In this document: positions 21,901 through 31,873 of the stretch, piece by piece | How the letters are laid out: each line of letters starts with the position of its first letter | How positions within the stretch are numbered: the stretch's first letter is position 1 | Origin: Glutinoglossum americanum | Lineage: Eukaryota > Ascomycota > Geoglossomycetes > Geoglossales > Geoglossaceae | Direction of reading: 5' to 3' | Length of the DNA stretch: 41,519 nt | Assembly (NCBI GenBank): GCA_020080175.1 | Contig: JAGHQL010000214.1 | Location: 1 to 41,519, forward strand | Notes under the pieces: model-generated | The model's database searches: none | What the model was told of the DNA's origin: nothing | What the model saw: only the letters and a program-made list of their open reading frames with translations | Made by a program: the position numbers and the translations under genes

Positions 21901-24900
21901 GGGCCACATCTCCAGTATAAGTTGCTGAGTCGTGATATTCTTGATACCCTTGGTTATGATAGTGTCCATCTCGGTCGGTAGGCCTTGAGCCAGATTGTTC
22001 CTTTTTCTTCTCAAGAAGCTCAGGGGGAGCCACGTACACAACCACTGGTTCATCTTTTTGTTTATACTTATCAACAACAGAAGGTACATTGCTATAATCA
22101 TCGTTGGAACGGTCGGCGATAACTTTAGCCGCTGCCTTCCGGGCGATGTCCGCCTGGCGATCTGATTGGCTGCCCGTCTTGCAGTGGTAGTCGTCTCGGT
22201 CAGACTTGTCGGCCGTTTTCTGACGTCGGTCCTGGTCTTGGTCTCGATGCTCTTCGCGTGCCCGCGAAACGGCGCTTCCAGCCGCAAACGCACCCACGGC
22301 AGCTCCAATTGCACCAGCGGCGACAGGAGCAACCCAAGCGTCTGACTTTCCTTTCTCCCTGGCGACTCTCTCCCGATCATATTCCCTTTCTTCATAATCT
22401 CTCTTGATCTTCCGCTCTGCCTGGTCCTCGCCTGCTTTCTTTAGACGGGCAATCTCCCGTTCACGCTCTCTTTTCGAACGCTCTTTCTCTTCCCTCTCAA
22501 GTCTCTCATCTTCTGCCTGAGCACGCATCCGTTCTTGCTCCCGTACTCTCATGCGTTCCCTCTCCGAACGATCACGTTCAGTTTGAGCACGTACTCGGTC
22601 TTGCTCTTGCTCTCTTATTCTCGCACGCTCTCTCTCCGCTCTTTCGCGATCGGCCTGATCGCGCAGCTGATCTTCCTTCTCTAGCCTCTCGCGTTCGTAG
22701 CGTGCGCGATCCCTGGCTATCTCGGCTTGCTGTATGGATTCCCGGCTCCTTCCCTGCTCCCTTCGCTCTTCATCATCCTTTGACTTGCGATCGGAACTCT
22801 TTCTATCACGTGCTTGCCGTTCAGTCTGCTCCTGCGTTAATTTAAACCGAACCCCTGTTGTTGGGTCTCGGGCCTCGCGTGCTAGGACTGAGGAAGTAGA
22901 GGGTCCCACCGTGACAATTGTAGGGGACGATGCTCGTCTTCGGGGGGCTGTCGGGATTCGATTTTCCTCACTTCTGGTAATGAATGAGTCATCTTTAACT
23001 TGGTAATTAAAAACATTCGGCTGTGTATGTTGCGCGGGTGCGGCTCTTTTGCCTTGCTGAACAGGAGGGACGACGGGGAATACCGGAGGCCCAGATGGAG
23101 CGATGTAAGACGGCTGATGAGGTACATCCTGCACAGGGTAGGTAGTTGGCGGTGGAGGTCCTTGGTTCGGGTAGGCAGTCGGGGGCCCTTGGTTGGAGAA
23201 GACAGCCTGTGACACTGGCACAACCGGCTGTGGGTGCTGAATCTGGATTGGGACCGGTGCGGGTCGCGCTGTAAGAATGGGTTGTGTATGCGAAGATATT
23301 GAGCTGTGTCTGGTCGCTTCGGATCCCCCCGGATCCGCAAAGATGGGATGAACCTTCTGGAGCGGGCCTTGGGTGCTACTCGATGGCGATTCCCCTCGGC
23401 CGCCGGACGCAATAGCAGCTCCCACGGCAGCTCCTGTGGCAGCCCCTATCAGACCTGAAGCTGCCGGACTTATAAAAGATCCCCCATGGCTGACCGAATC
23501 AGATGGGTAAACAGTATTCCTAGGCTTCTTCTTCTTATCTCCCCGTCGTTTGCCGCCCCAGGGCCAGAGCCAGCCCCCGTTACTCGAGGAGGTATCTGAC
23601 CCCAGGGAGTCTTGGCTTTTTCGGCTAGCGGTGCTCCTACTATCGTGAAAAGAGCCGAATGCAAGGTTTGAGTCCTCGATTGACTCAACATCAGATTCCC
23701 ATTCGTCCTCTGAGGGAGATGACGACGATGACGACGACCGCCTCGATGACGCCTTGTAGTGTTTGCTACCTTTCCTACCCCCATCCTTAGACGGCCTCTT
23801 GCCCCTGTTGTTGTGTTTACTCTTCGTCATTTCGCTAGCAGCCATAAGTGCAGCAGCCGTTCCAAGGCCTGCTATCGCAGCATCAGCCCCCGGGCGACGC
23901 TTTTCCTTGACCGACCCTGATCTGGACCCTGACCTCGATCTGCGTCTACGCCGACTCTCAGAGCCGGGCCCATAGACCAGACCAAAATCCGAAGATGAGG
24001 ACGATGAATTTCCGAAGCTAAAGAAGCCTCTCTTCTTTCGAGCTCGGTGCTGTTTTTCAGACTTGCTCGACTGAGAAGAAAAGAAGCCTCCGAAGATTGA
24101 TCCGGTGGAGCTTCGAGCAACATTCGATATCGACACTTGAGATTGAGGAGAGTGACGCCCACCACTGCTTCGCTTCCGAGGTCGGACAAATTCGCCTCTA
24201 GGTGAATTACTTCTTGATCTGTGACGGTGCTTGGAGTATGATGACGAAGCAGCTACGCCAACAGCAGCGCCAACAGCAGCCCCGAGCAGGCCGCTATGCT
24301 TATCCCTCGATCTTGACCTTGATCTAGACCTTTCACGGTGATGCCTATGCTTAGCCTGATCGGGGTCGACATAGGTAGTAGTAGTTCCACCAAATGGCCC
24401 GCGGTGAGTTTCCCTCTTGTAGACATGCCCGTCTCTAGTTATGCCAATCTCAGTTCGATCTCTCGAACGAGAGCGGCTTCGATGCCTTGACGATCTCGAT
24501 GTGGAATGTGAAGACCCTGCAACTAGCGATCCTGCCACGAGACCACTAGCAGCGGCTGCAGTGTGGTGAGATGTGTGGTGGCTAGATCGGTGACTAGAAT
24601 GATGCGATGACCGATCACGGCTTCGAGACCGCGACCGAGTGGCCACACCGTACGAAGTCCGACTTCGCCGATCTGGCGAGTAGCTGCTTCTTCGTTTAAA
24701 GAACGACCAACGACTTGAGCCTGTAGATCTGTCGGACCGGACGCTGTAGTTATCGCCGGAATGATGATCCCGTCCGAGCATGGACTTCCCAAGCTTTGCG
24801 AGGCCGTAAACGCCGAGACCAGCGGCAATCATAGACTTCTTACTCCGAGCTCTATGACGGTGGCCTGCTGCATTGTCTGATGATGAGTATCTGCTATCCT

Positions 24901-27604
24901 TGTCGATTCTAGCGCTACTTCCGTATCGCTCGCTCAGTCGATCATTCGAGCCGCGTCGACGGTCATGGTAACGATGTTTTCTGGGAGCATCTCGAGGTGT
25001 AGAGCCAGCCTCAAAGCAGTATTTACACACTCCAATAGCTTCGGTATATTCTTCAAATCTTCCGACACCTTCTGGGTCTCTCCAAAAATCGACCAGTTTA
25101 CCAACGGGGCCGCGACGCCTTTGCTGTAACGCGATGGAACCACTAGCAGCACCCATAGAGTGTGTGGAACCAGCGACAGAATAGTGTTCGGAGGAGATTT
25201 TATGGTGGCTGTTTTGATGAGCTAAAACTGCGGCGCCTAGCCCAGCGGCTCCAGCGGCATATAAACCTGCGTTAGAATGGGAAGGAGAGTGCTTACCGTG
25301 CTTGTGGGGTCTGACAGACGCAGATGGTGTCGAAGAAGCCGAGACATAGTGAGACGGAGACACAGATATGACCGGCTGGGGGTGGTGGGATGAGCCAGAT
25401 ATATGCTGATGCTGCTGCTGCTGCTGCTGGTGTTGCGAGGATGATCCAGAATGTCCTACCATGTGGCTCGCTGCAGCCCCTACTGCAGCAGCCCCGAGAA
25501 CTGGAACCACGGAAGAGACAAAGTGCTGCCCCGTTCCGGAAGTTGGCGCAGATGGCGTCGAAGAAGCTGAGACATAGTGAGACGGAGACGCAGATATGAC
25601 TGGCTGGGGGTGATGGGATGAGCCAGATATATGCTGCTGCTGCTGCTGCTGCTGCTGGTGTTGCGAGGATGATCCAGAATGCCCTACCATGTGGCTCGCT
25701 GCAGCCCCTACTGCAGCAGCCCCGAGAACCGGGACCACAGAAGAGACAAAGTGCTGCCCCGTTCCGGAAGTTGGCGCAGATGGTGTCGAAGAGGCCGAGA
25801 CATAGTGAGACGGAGACGCGGATATGACCGGCTGGGGGTGATGGGATGAGCCAGATATATGCTGTTGCTGCTGGTGTTGCGAGGATGATCCAGTATGCCC
25901 TACCATGTGGCTCGCTGCAGCCCCTACTGCAGCAGCCCCGAGAACCGGAGCCACGGAAGAGACAAAGGGCTGCCCCGTTCCGGAAGTTGGCGCCGTGGTG
26001 TGCGAGTATCCATTGGAATGTCCAGCCGACACTGGAATGGGAGGTGGGGGATATGCATTTGCGGTATGTGTCGAAGTGTATCCAGTTGAACTAGGTACGG
26101 GAGGTGGAGGGTATCCGGAAGTGGCGACGCTAGGCGGGTTTGATCCTTGTTGATAAAATGATGCGCTGCTGCCGGAGTTACCACCTCCAGATGCCGCTCC
26201 AGATGCCGCCCCGGCCAAAGCGGCGCCACCAGCAATAACAGCAGCGCCAGATACCTTGCCTTGTTTTCCAGGAATCGCGGGTTTGCTGGGAGGCCTGTTT
26301 GAAGACGAAGGCTGCCCGCTTGGGTAACCCGTCCCGCTGAAATAGTCGGCCGCAGCACCGACTCCACCTGTCGCCGATGGTTCCGGTGGCCGCGCATCTA
26401 CGGGAGATGCTGCCTGGAGATGAGGCTCCGCACCGACAATGAGCGACGGGGGCTTAGGTCGGACTCCAGGCTGATCTAGAACTGATTGTCCTTGGTCACC
26501 GTAGTAGTCAGAAGCCAATCCAGGACCTCCCTCGTTAGCGCTGAGCGGTGGGCGATACGGAGCAGTGGTTTGCGCTGGGAATTGGCCAGGGAATTGGTTA
26601 GGTACTTTCGAGGAGAGTTGGGGAGCTATCGAAGTAGGCGGTTTATAACCTGGGCCTTGGGGTCCTGACGCATTGTACTTCCCTGGGGGTTGACTGAAGT
26701 TCTGACCCCCGACTTGAGCGCTGAAGGTTCCCGGGGCTTGGACAGAATAGTTGCTGCCATCTTGCGGACCAGCTCTATCGACACCCCGGTCCTTTTCGCT
26801 CTGATCCTGGCCTCTGCTCTTTTTATCTCGTCTCCCTTCTTTCTCCCGAGAGTCTTTACTATCCCGTCTTTTATCGTCCCGGTCGTAGTTTCCCTGTCTA
26901 TCCGCCCTATCTCTACTCCTAGAACGGTCCCGCTTGCTACCTCTCCGGTCTCGGCTGGTGGAGCGGTCTCTCTTGCTATCTCGCCGATCTCGACTCCTGG
27001 AACGGTCTCTCTTGCTGTCTCGCCTCTCTCGGCTTCTGGAACGATCTCTCTTGCTGTCTCGCCTCTCTCGACTTCTGGAACGATCTCTCTTGCTGTCTCG
27101 CCTCTCTCGACTTCTGGAACGATCCTTCTTACCGTTTCGCCTATCCCTGCTTCCGGAGCGATCTCGTTTGCTACTCCGTTCCTCGTCCCGGTCACGACCG
27201 TGTCGTCTTTCCGAGTCCTTCGATGATCGCTCTTTCCCAGATCTGCTGGAGACGCTATCGACCCTCTTTGGTGCCCGCGATTGATAATCTCCATCGTAGT
27301 CAGAATTCCTCTTAGAGGAGCGATCTCCTCTTCTCTCCCAATCTGCATCCCGTTCTCCGAAACGGTCTCTGTCATCTCTTCCGACCGTGCTGCTCAAAGT
27401 TGATGCATAAGAAGTCGAAGCAGGAATATAAACCCGCTCGGATCGATCACGGTCGTCACCCCGTGTCGCCGAAGATGGTTTTCGACCTGAAGAAGATGAG
27501 ACTATCGACTCTGCACGTCGGCGAGACGTTGTTGAGACCGGCTCGTCCTGCGAGGGATCGTTCGATCTACGGTCGTCAAAGGCTTTCATAAACCTGTTCA
27601 ACAT
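6905..27604 (-). CDS. lah: Giant Leashin-type Woronin body tether ('involucrin repeat protein'), single fused gene with assembly gap
   Basis: Very large protein, about 6,800 residues plus an unknown number lost in the gap at 18476-18575. Coding runs from ATG 27604 to 8665, intron 8664-8567 (GTAAGT...TTTTAG), 8566-7585, intron 7584-7516 (GTGAGT...CCCAG, 69 nt), and 7515-6905 (TGA). Domains in order: N-terminal MLNRFMKAFDDRRS; RS-type repeats (about 135-230); G/P/S-rich part; 76-residue repeats with polyQ (about 540-770); a conserved block GPVGKLVDFWRDPEGVGRFE with CKYCFEAG (about 825-880); alternating Ser/Arg/His-rich and GAAVGAA segments; VRFKLTQEQTERQARDRKSS and a long charged helix (about 1580-1740); 65-residue repeats; LPALPASRPSSP repeats; about 17 KKDKKGKK blocks; then PSIMRRRHSMQIMDLETKID, a coiled coil, and a helical C-terminus (CQHVKEWVLRFSKF, RRRDVFMSVVMIMVWEYIFT, VHQWRATTLTLL, VIVLFPLVVKKGD-like end). 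The N- and C-terminal blocks match what I recall of Aspergillus 'involucrin repeat proteins', the family in which Leashin (LAH) was described; LAH anchors Woronin bodies to the septal pore or cell cortex. Family membership is strong; the name LAH rests on memory of the family, not on a search. Confidence 0.82.
7516..7584 (-). other. In-frame 69-nt intron in Leashin C-terminal domain
   Basis: The donor GTGAGT and acceptor CCCAG frame 69 nt with no stop codon. Removing it joins LADVG to PPAAVHQWRATTL, which restores the compact sequence expected for this conserved region. Left in, it would add 23 residues. Confidence 0.8.
8567..8664 (-). other. 98-nt intron joining the repeat region to the C-terminal domain of Leashin
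   Basis: The donor GTAAGT follows ADVY (TAT codon at 8667-8665) and the acceptor TTTTAG precedes EGFGDVQGSPLSPTRPP. Both exons are in phase 0. Reading into the intron meets a TAA after 13 codons, so a simple ORF search wrongly splits the gene here. Confidence 0.88.
12070..16060 (-). repeat. Lysine-block repeat region of Leashin (KKDKKGKK, about 17 copies)
   Basis: About 17 short lysine clusters (SKKDKKGKKR, KKPKKNKKGNKGK, KKKTKKDKGKKG and variants) are spaced by roughly 70-90 residues of acidic, Pro/Ser/Thr-rich sequence that often carries EILDEPVVAS- or SQEPEATPA-like phrases. The period is loose and the copies have diverged, so this is an old array. It is the feature that earned these proteins the name involucrin repeat protein. 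Confidence 0.85.
16260..18060 (-). repeat. Degenerate LPxLPxSxPSSP repeat region of Leashin
   Basis: Many diverged copies of a 27-40-residue unit built on SLEDLPPLPxSxPSSPLLE follow one another without interruption. It is the older, diverged continuation of the young 90-bp array at 18061-19200. More scattered relatives (SFISSLPSLPLSRPDS, NLPPLPFPFTRSDS) occur down to about 10530. Confidence 0.85.
18061..19200 (-). repeat. 90-bp (30-residue) tandem array with 180-bp higher-order period, interrupted by assembly gap
   Basis: Units begin with GGCTCTTGAG on the + strand at 18095, 18185, 18275, 18365, 18455, then after the gap at 18576, 18666, 18756, 18846, 18936, 19026 and a diverged one at 19116, exactly 90 bp apart. 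They encode EILPALPASRPSSPTLEPAQ plus PRSQEPVFSS. Alternate units share variants, giving a 180-bp period (18206-18385 is repeated from 18386). The copies are nearly identical, so the array is young and its copy number unresolved. Confidence 0.95.
18476..18575. other. Assembly gap of exactly 100 N
   Basis: A run of 100 N inside the near-identical 90-bp array. The round number indicates a placeholder of unknown real length. The Leashin reading frame differs by one phase on the two sides only because the placeholder is not the true length; both sides are open and encode the same repeat. Confidence 0.98.
20190..21190 (-). repeat. 195-bp (65-residue) tandem repeat in Leashin, five copies
   Basis: The landmark ATATCGGCTAGG recurs at 20321, 20516, 20711, 20906 and 21101, exactly 195 bp apart. 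Each unit encodes SQIVDSDED, YQRADLPSRYVEKPES, a basic KNERGAKDRETKRQS stretch and KPAKQAAVAA. The middle copies are almost identical, the outer ones less so, as expected from unequal crossing-over. Confidence 0.95.
25290..25995 (-). repeat. 228-bp (76-residue) tandem repeat with polyQ microsatellite, three copies
   Basis: Three copies of a unit encoding PVLGAAAVGAAASHMVGH, GSSSQH, a glutamine run, ISGSSHHPQPVISASPSHYV and SASSTPSAPTSGTGQ. Starts are 228 bp apart (landmarks at about 25390, 25618, 25846). The CTG/CAG run encoding glutamine differs in length between copies, so it is a hypervariable site within the array. Confidence 0.93.
26915..27160 (-). repeat. 39-bp RS-type repeat (SRSRERRDSKRDR) near Leashin N-terminus
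   Basis: About six tandem 39-bp units encode 13-residue Arg/Ser/Asp blocks (RSRSRERRDSKRD). The sequence resembles the RS domains of splicing factors, but no RNA-recognition motif is present and it sits in a Leashin-like context. Confidence 0.88.
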
Positions 27605-28516
27605 TGGTGGCTAGTGTTGCGAAGCTTCTAGCAACCAATTATCCTAATCCCGCAGTTGCAGCGAGAATCGTGAAAATCGACGCGACGGAACGTGTTTGTT
27701 GTGATGCGCATAAAAGTTGTGGTCCTAGCGGCTGAGTGCGAGGGCTGAGGCTACACCAACCCTGGAAATTTTCCGAAGCGACCAGAGGCAGGACAGGTGT
27801 TTGTTACGCCAAAAATCGATGAAAAGAGCCTTGGTATCACGATAATAGCGAATTCGTCAAGTCATTAAATAAGAGTGAAGGGAAAGAGATGAAAGGATTG
27901 ACGTGAGGAGGGAAAGGTGACGGAGAGTTGAGGGATTTGATGATGATGTGGAGTGTCGGTCAGTCAGTCCTCAGTCTGTAGCAGAGAACTCGTTCATTAT
28001 GCAGTAATAGAGTAACATGGGCACCTCACTCGCCACCGGTCGCTACTGTCTTAGGGGGATGGCGGTGCTCAATAGATCGAGGCGCTCAGTATTTTGGGGG
28101 CGGTTTCCGCAAGATCAGCTCGACAGGGATCACAACATGCAGCATGACCAGCATCTGCTGCAGCTAAACATTGGCCAATCAACACTCGATATTCACCTTC
28201 ACTCGAACCGCATTATGTAGTTGTAGGCACGAGTGACCACCAGAACGGCCAAAAGCCGGACTCTGAGTACGACACCAAACGAAGCAACGTAACTGCGTTG
28301 TCTTGCTCTGAGCAGGCGTCTTGCCGATGAAATCGAGACCGGATGAGGCCGCTTTAACTAAGACCCAGGTTATGTTGACCTCGGCAGCTGGGGGGTCGTG
28401 GGGTCGTCACCACCGTTGACATTAACCTCCTCGCCAAATGCTAAACGGGACATCAATCGGTGAATATGGCATGATTTGGAAAGCTACAACCCGCTTTCAG
28501 TTGTTCTATCAGGGGC
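27605..28516. promoter_or_regulatory. Divergent promoter region between Leashin and thioesterase-like gene
   Basis: A 912-bp region between two outward-reading genes. I see no coding frame: the ATG at 28017 opens a 67-codon frame with no family likeness. A small GTCAGTCAGTC repeat lies near 27957-27968. Regulatory sites cannot be named with confidence. Confidence 0.5.
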
Positions 28517-29631
28517 ATGTCGTATCCCATTTATCCCAAGACCACGGAGGCGGGACGGTCTACATCGTTCGCTGAAGCCACCGCTGTCGAGCAGGTCGAC
28601 TCGCATACTTACTCTGCCTTCTTCCCCAGCGACTGGTCGATTGGCACCGGTAAGTCCGGGCGCGCAGCCAATATATCAAAGTGAGGTTCCGACGGTTTAT
28701 CCTGGTAATATATAGTGCCACATGGAGGCTTCGTAACGTCTGTCTTCCTCCAAACCGCCTCCAAGCATTTCGCAACGACGCTACGATCCCAAAATCAGCC
28801 CCATACCATAGCCCTCCACATCGACTTCCTCCGCCGTACGCAGGCAGGCCCCGCGAAATTTGTGGTTGCAGATGTCAAGCTCGGCAGGCAAACCAGCGTC
28901 ATCCACATCACTCTAACCCAGAACAACCAGAATGAAGTCGTCGCATACTTGACGAATTCGAACATCGACACGGAAGTTGGGCCCTCGCTTGACACGGAGT
29001 ACAGCCTCCATCCTCCTCCTGTGCCTGCAGACCTGGCCAAACTCCGCGATGACACAGACCCGAACTGGTCCCGGGTGCATAAGACATCCGGCGCGAATTT
29101 CCGCAAGGCGTACACAAAGGTCACACCCTGGCTCCCTAGGCAGGGCCAGCACCACCAGAGCATGGCGGACGAATGGGTGGCCTTTTCGACCGGCGAAAGA
29201 TTCACGAACGAGAGCTTAGGATTCGTAAGGGGCGCCCCTGCAGAACCTTCCCCCAATCTCACCGCTAACATTCATCTCTGCTACTTTGCTACAAGATCTG
29301 CGACATGTGGCCCGCCCCCGTCGACTTCTTTCGCTCCAGCAACGCGGCCCACATCAAGGACCGCAGACCCCCCAAGACCGTCCTAAGCGAAAATTCGGTA
29401 CACTGGTACCCGACGCTGGTCCTGAATCTCGATATCAAGAAAGCGCTGCCGGCGGAGGGAGTGGAATTCTTGTTCGTGCGGGCCCGCACGAAGGGGGTGA
29501 GGAACGGGAGATTTGACATGGAGGTTGTGATCATGGACGAGTCGGGGGAGATTGTGGCGTTGAGCCACCACGTCTGCTTGGTCTTGGGGGTCGAGAGGAA
29601 TGTCGCCGATAGATCTGGGGTGAAGCTGTAG
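28517..29631 (+). CDS. Thioesterase-like (double hotdog, TesB/4HBT_3 type) protein, exons 28517-28649, 28716-29224, 29296-29631
   Basis: Predicted 325-residue protein of the fungal thioesterase-like superfamily, which hydrolyses acyl-CoA thioesters; its substrate is not evident. Exon 1 begins MSYPIYPKTTEAG and gives SFAEATAVEQVDSHTYSAFF then DWSIGT; intron 28650-28715 (GTAAGT...ATATAG) splits the valine codon of VPHGGFVTSVFLQTASKHF, the conserved first-hotdog glycine motif. HIDFLRRTQAG follows. Exon 2 ends NESLGF, intron 29225-29295 (GTAAGG...CTACAAG), and exon 3 opens ICDMWPAPVDFF, a well-conserved junction in the family. WYPTLVLNLDIKKALP and FDMEVVIMDESGEIVALSHH belong to the second hotdog. 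All splice phases agree. No organelle-targeting signal is visible at the N-terminus and no peroxisomal SKL at the C-terminus (ends SGVKL). The length fits the family. Confidence 0.86.
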
Positions 29632-31873
29632 ACGGGTGGGAGTCGGCGTGCTGGCCTGCGCAACCGTTTTTATTTTTTTATTTTTTATTTTTCATTTCTC
29701 TAGCCCCTTGAGGCTGGTGCGCGCCCAGCACGACAAAAAAATAAAAATAAAAAAATAAAATAATTCTCCGTCATCGCCAAAAGCTGGGTGGTCCACACAA
29801 GGCTGAGAAACTCGTCTGTACCAGAGCCTTACGCGTCCCCCCCACCCGGAACTCATGTCCTAGCGCCACCGATACTACTCGGAAAAAACCCACCTATTTC
29901 GCGCTATCTACCAAAACAATCACAGGCAGTCCCCACGATACACCCCAACCCTCCCCCCTTCCAACTTCCAATACTTACTCGTACCCCACGCGGAACCCCC
30001 CCTCTAATTCACCGCAAAAAGCCCCGTCTACTAAGCAGGGTAGATCTGAGACGACGGCGGATGGTAAGTTGGGGCTTCAGGCTGCATCGGGCGACTATCG
30101 CATCGACCAATGGCAGCGAGCTTTGGGGACGGCGAACTCGACGGGAGATCGATCGCGAAATCGTGTGGTTGAGTGTTTTTAGGAAGCGCTAATATTAATT
30201 TTTTTTTTTTTTTTGGGACGTATCGATGCCCGCTGCATTCCGGCGGGCGTGGTTTTAATGTATCTCTTGCTCTGCGCTGGCCTTTCGGTAGTACGTTGTA
30301 TATACGTGCCCGCCTCTTGAGGGGGCAGGGCGGCGGTGCTTTCCTTCCTTGCGTCTAGTCTCCGTGGTGCATACAACAAGTGTTACACGGTTCTTTTAAT
30401 TGCTCCTGCGGTAACCGGCGTCCCGTTGGGTCTGATGGGGAACATACTATACTCCCGGGCATACTGTGCGATGATGGTCGGAGTAATTGCAATTGCTATC
30501 CTGTACCTGTTATCCTCAACGCGGTACACTGAAGGGCCATTAACAACGTCTATCCACCAGGGGGCCCTGGGTGGCCCGGTCATAAGATTTAACTCCTACG
30601 AGATCTCGAGCCCGTCAACACGGCCGAGTCCAATTAACTCTCTCCTCTGACGCTGTGTTCCTGCCTCCCCTTGCTGCATATTGGGATCTCGCCCGCCCCG
30701 CCCTCCCCTCCGTACGCCCCACTACCAAACCAACTACTTTTGAAAGGACTCCTCAGCAAACGAAGGGAAGCCTGCTCGTCACGTAGAGAAAAGACTATTG
30801 AAAAGGCTAGCGAACCGGTACCGAGACGATTGGAAGAAAAGAAGGCTTCCCCAGGAGAATCATCGTAAGCTGAGTTCTCGGGGAGTTGCTCTTCTCCTAT
30901 TATCATCCAGATTGGCACCCGAGCTTTTTCTAGTCTGCGTTTTTCTCTTTGCTCTGTTCTGCAGATTCTTCCCTCCGTTGGCTGAGGAGTGTTCCCTCCC
31001 ATTTTTTTTTGCGGTTGTTTTTAGTAGTGGTGCGTCTAAAGGGGTGGCTTGGTTGGGTTTTCCCAAGCAGAAGGTCGGGGTAGAAAAGGCAGCAGGTAAG
31101 CAGCGAAGCGTCGGAGGGTTGGGTGAGTGGGAAAAGCTTACTTGCGTTTTATTACGAGTGGGGAAGCGGCCTTATTTATGTCTCGTTCTATTTCGTAAGT
31201 CGTGAGATGGTGGCGAGATAAATTGAATGGAGAGATAAAGGAGGTAGTGGGGTAGGGGACGGATAATGTCCTGTAGGTACTAGAGAGACATTAGTCACTG
31301 AGGATAGGACAAAGGCATCTTTGTTTTCCTTTCACCGCGGAATCGATACCGCAATAGAGCTAGCTACTAGGTTCGAACTCTATTACATAGCCACCTAATA
31401 GACCAACAGAATTAACCGCTGGGTCTTCAAAGTCAAAGTCAACCCCTCGGCGCCGGTCCTATTCATACACCAACCAGACCCATCTCTCCGACCCACAAGG
31501 AACGAAAAATAAAAACTCCTCTCTTGTGCCTACCTGGCCACGCTAACTATCCATTCAGTTCGTAAGATAGCTAACGTTCACCATTCATTGACTAATTCGG
31601 CATACTAACGGAATCGGCGTCAAGGGCGAAGGGTCGCGCTATACCATATGACAGCGTCACACCTAAAGGAAACAGAATTGTTGGTGTGTGATTCGGCGCG
31701 AGGGAGAAAGGCTGGTTGGTAGGTAAACCGGAACATAGATCTATTGTAAAACGACCTTTATTCATCATGGCCTCTGCTTATATCGAAATGATGACAATCG
31801 AAGAAGAACTCCAATAACGCCGCCAGTCAATGCAAGCTCAGCCATGCCAACCAGGGAAACAAGAGATCTTTAC
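29632..31873. other. Gene-free 2.2-kb convergent region
   Basis: This lies between the 3' ends of the thioesterase-like gene (+) and sld5 (-). It holds a long A/T inverted repeat (29668-29760), a C-rich stretch (about 29830-30000), a T15 tract (about 30199-30214) followed by a small GC hairpin (GCCCGC at 30228-30233 with GCGGGC at 30243-30248), and mixed-composition DNA to 31873. Open frames here lack ATG starts or family likeness. A non-coding transcript cannot be excluded. Confidence 0.55.
29668..29760. repeat. 18-bp A/T inverted repeat downstream of thioesterase-like gene
   Basis: The T-rich arm 29668-29685 (T4 A T7 A T5) is the exact reverse complement of 29743-29760 (A5 T A7 T A4), with a 57-nt loop containing a GC-rich core. 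It starts 37 bp after the stop codon, where polyadenylation signals for the + gene are expected. Confidence 0.85.

Noticed and set aside
26915-27604. Splicing factor (SR protein) as the identity of the N-terminal RS-rich part
   Set aside because: No RNA-recognition motif is present and the frame runs on without interruption into the Leashin-type conserved blocks.
30336-30650. Hydrophobic + strand frame that could encode a small two-helix membrane protein
   Set aside because: It has no ATG start (GTG only), no recognisable family and no typical fungal promoter context; kept as part of the gene-free region.
31335-31395. tRNA-like GGTTCGAAC sequence
   Set aside because: The T-loop-like GGTTCGAACT has no matching 5-bp stem on either strand, and no anticodon arm or acceptor stem could be built around it.
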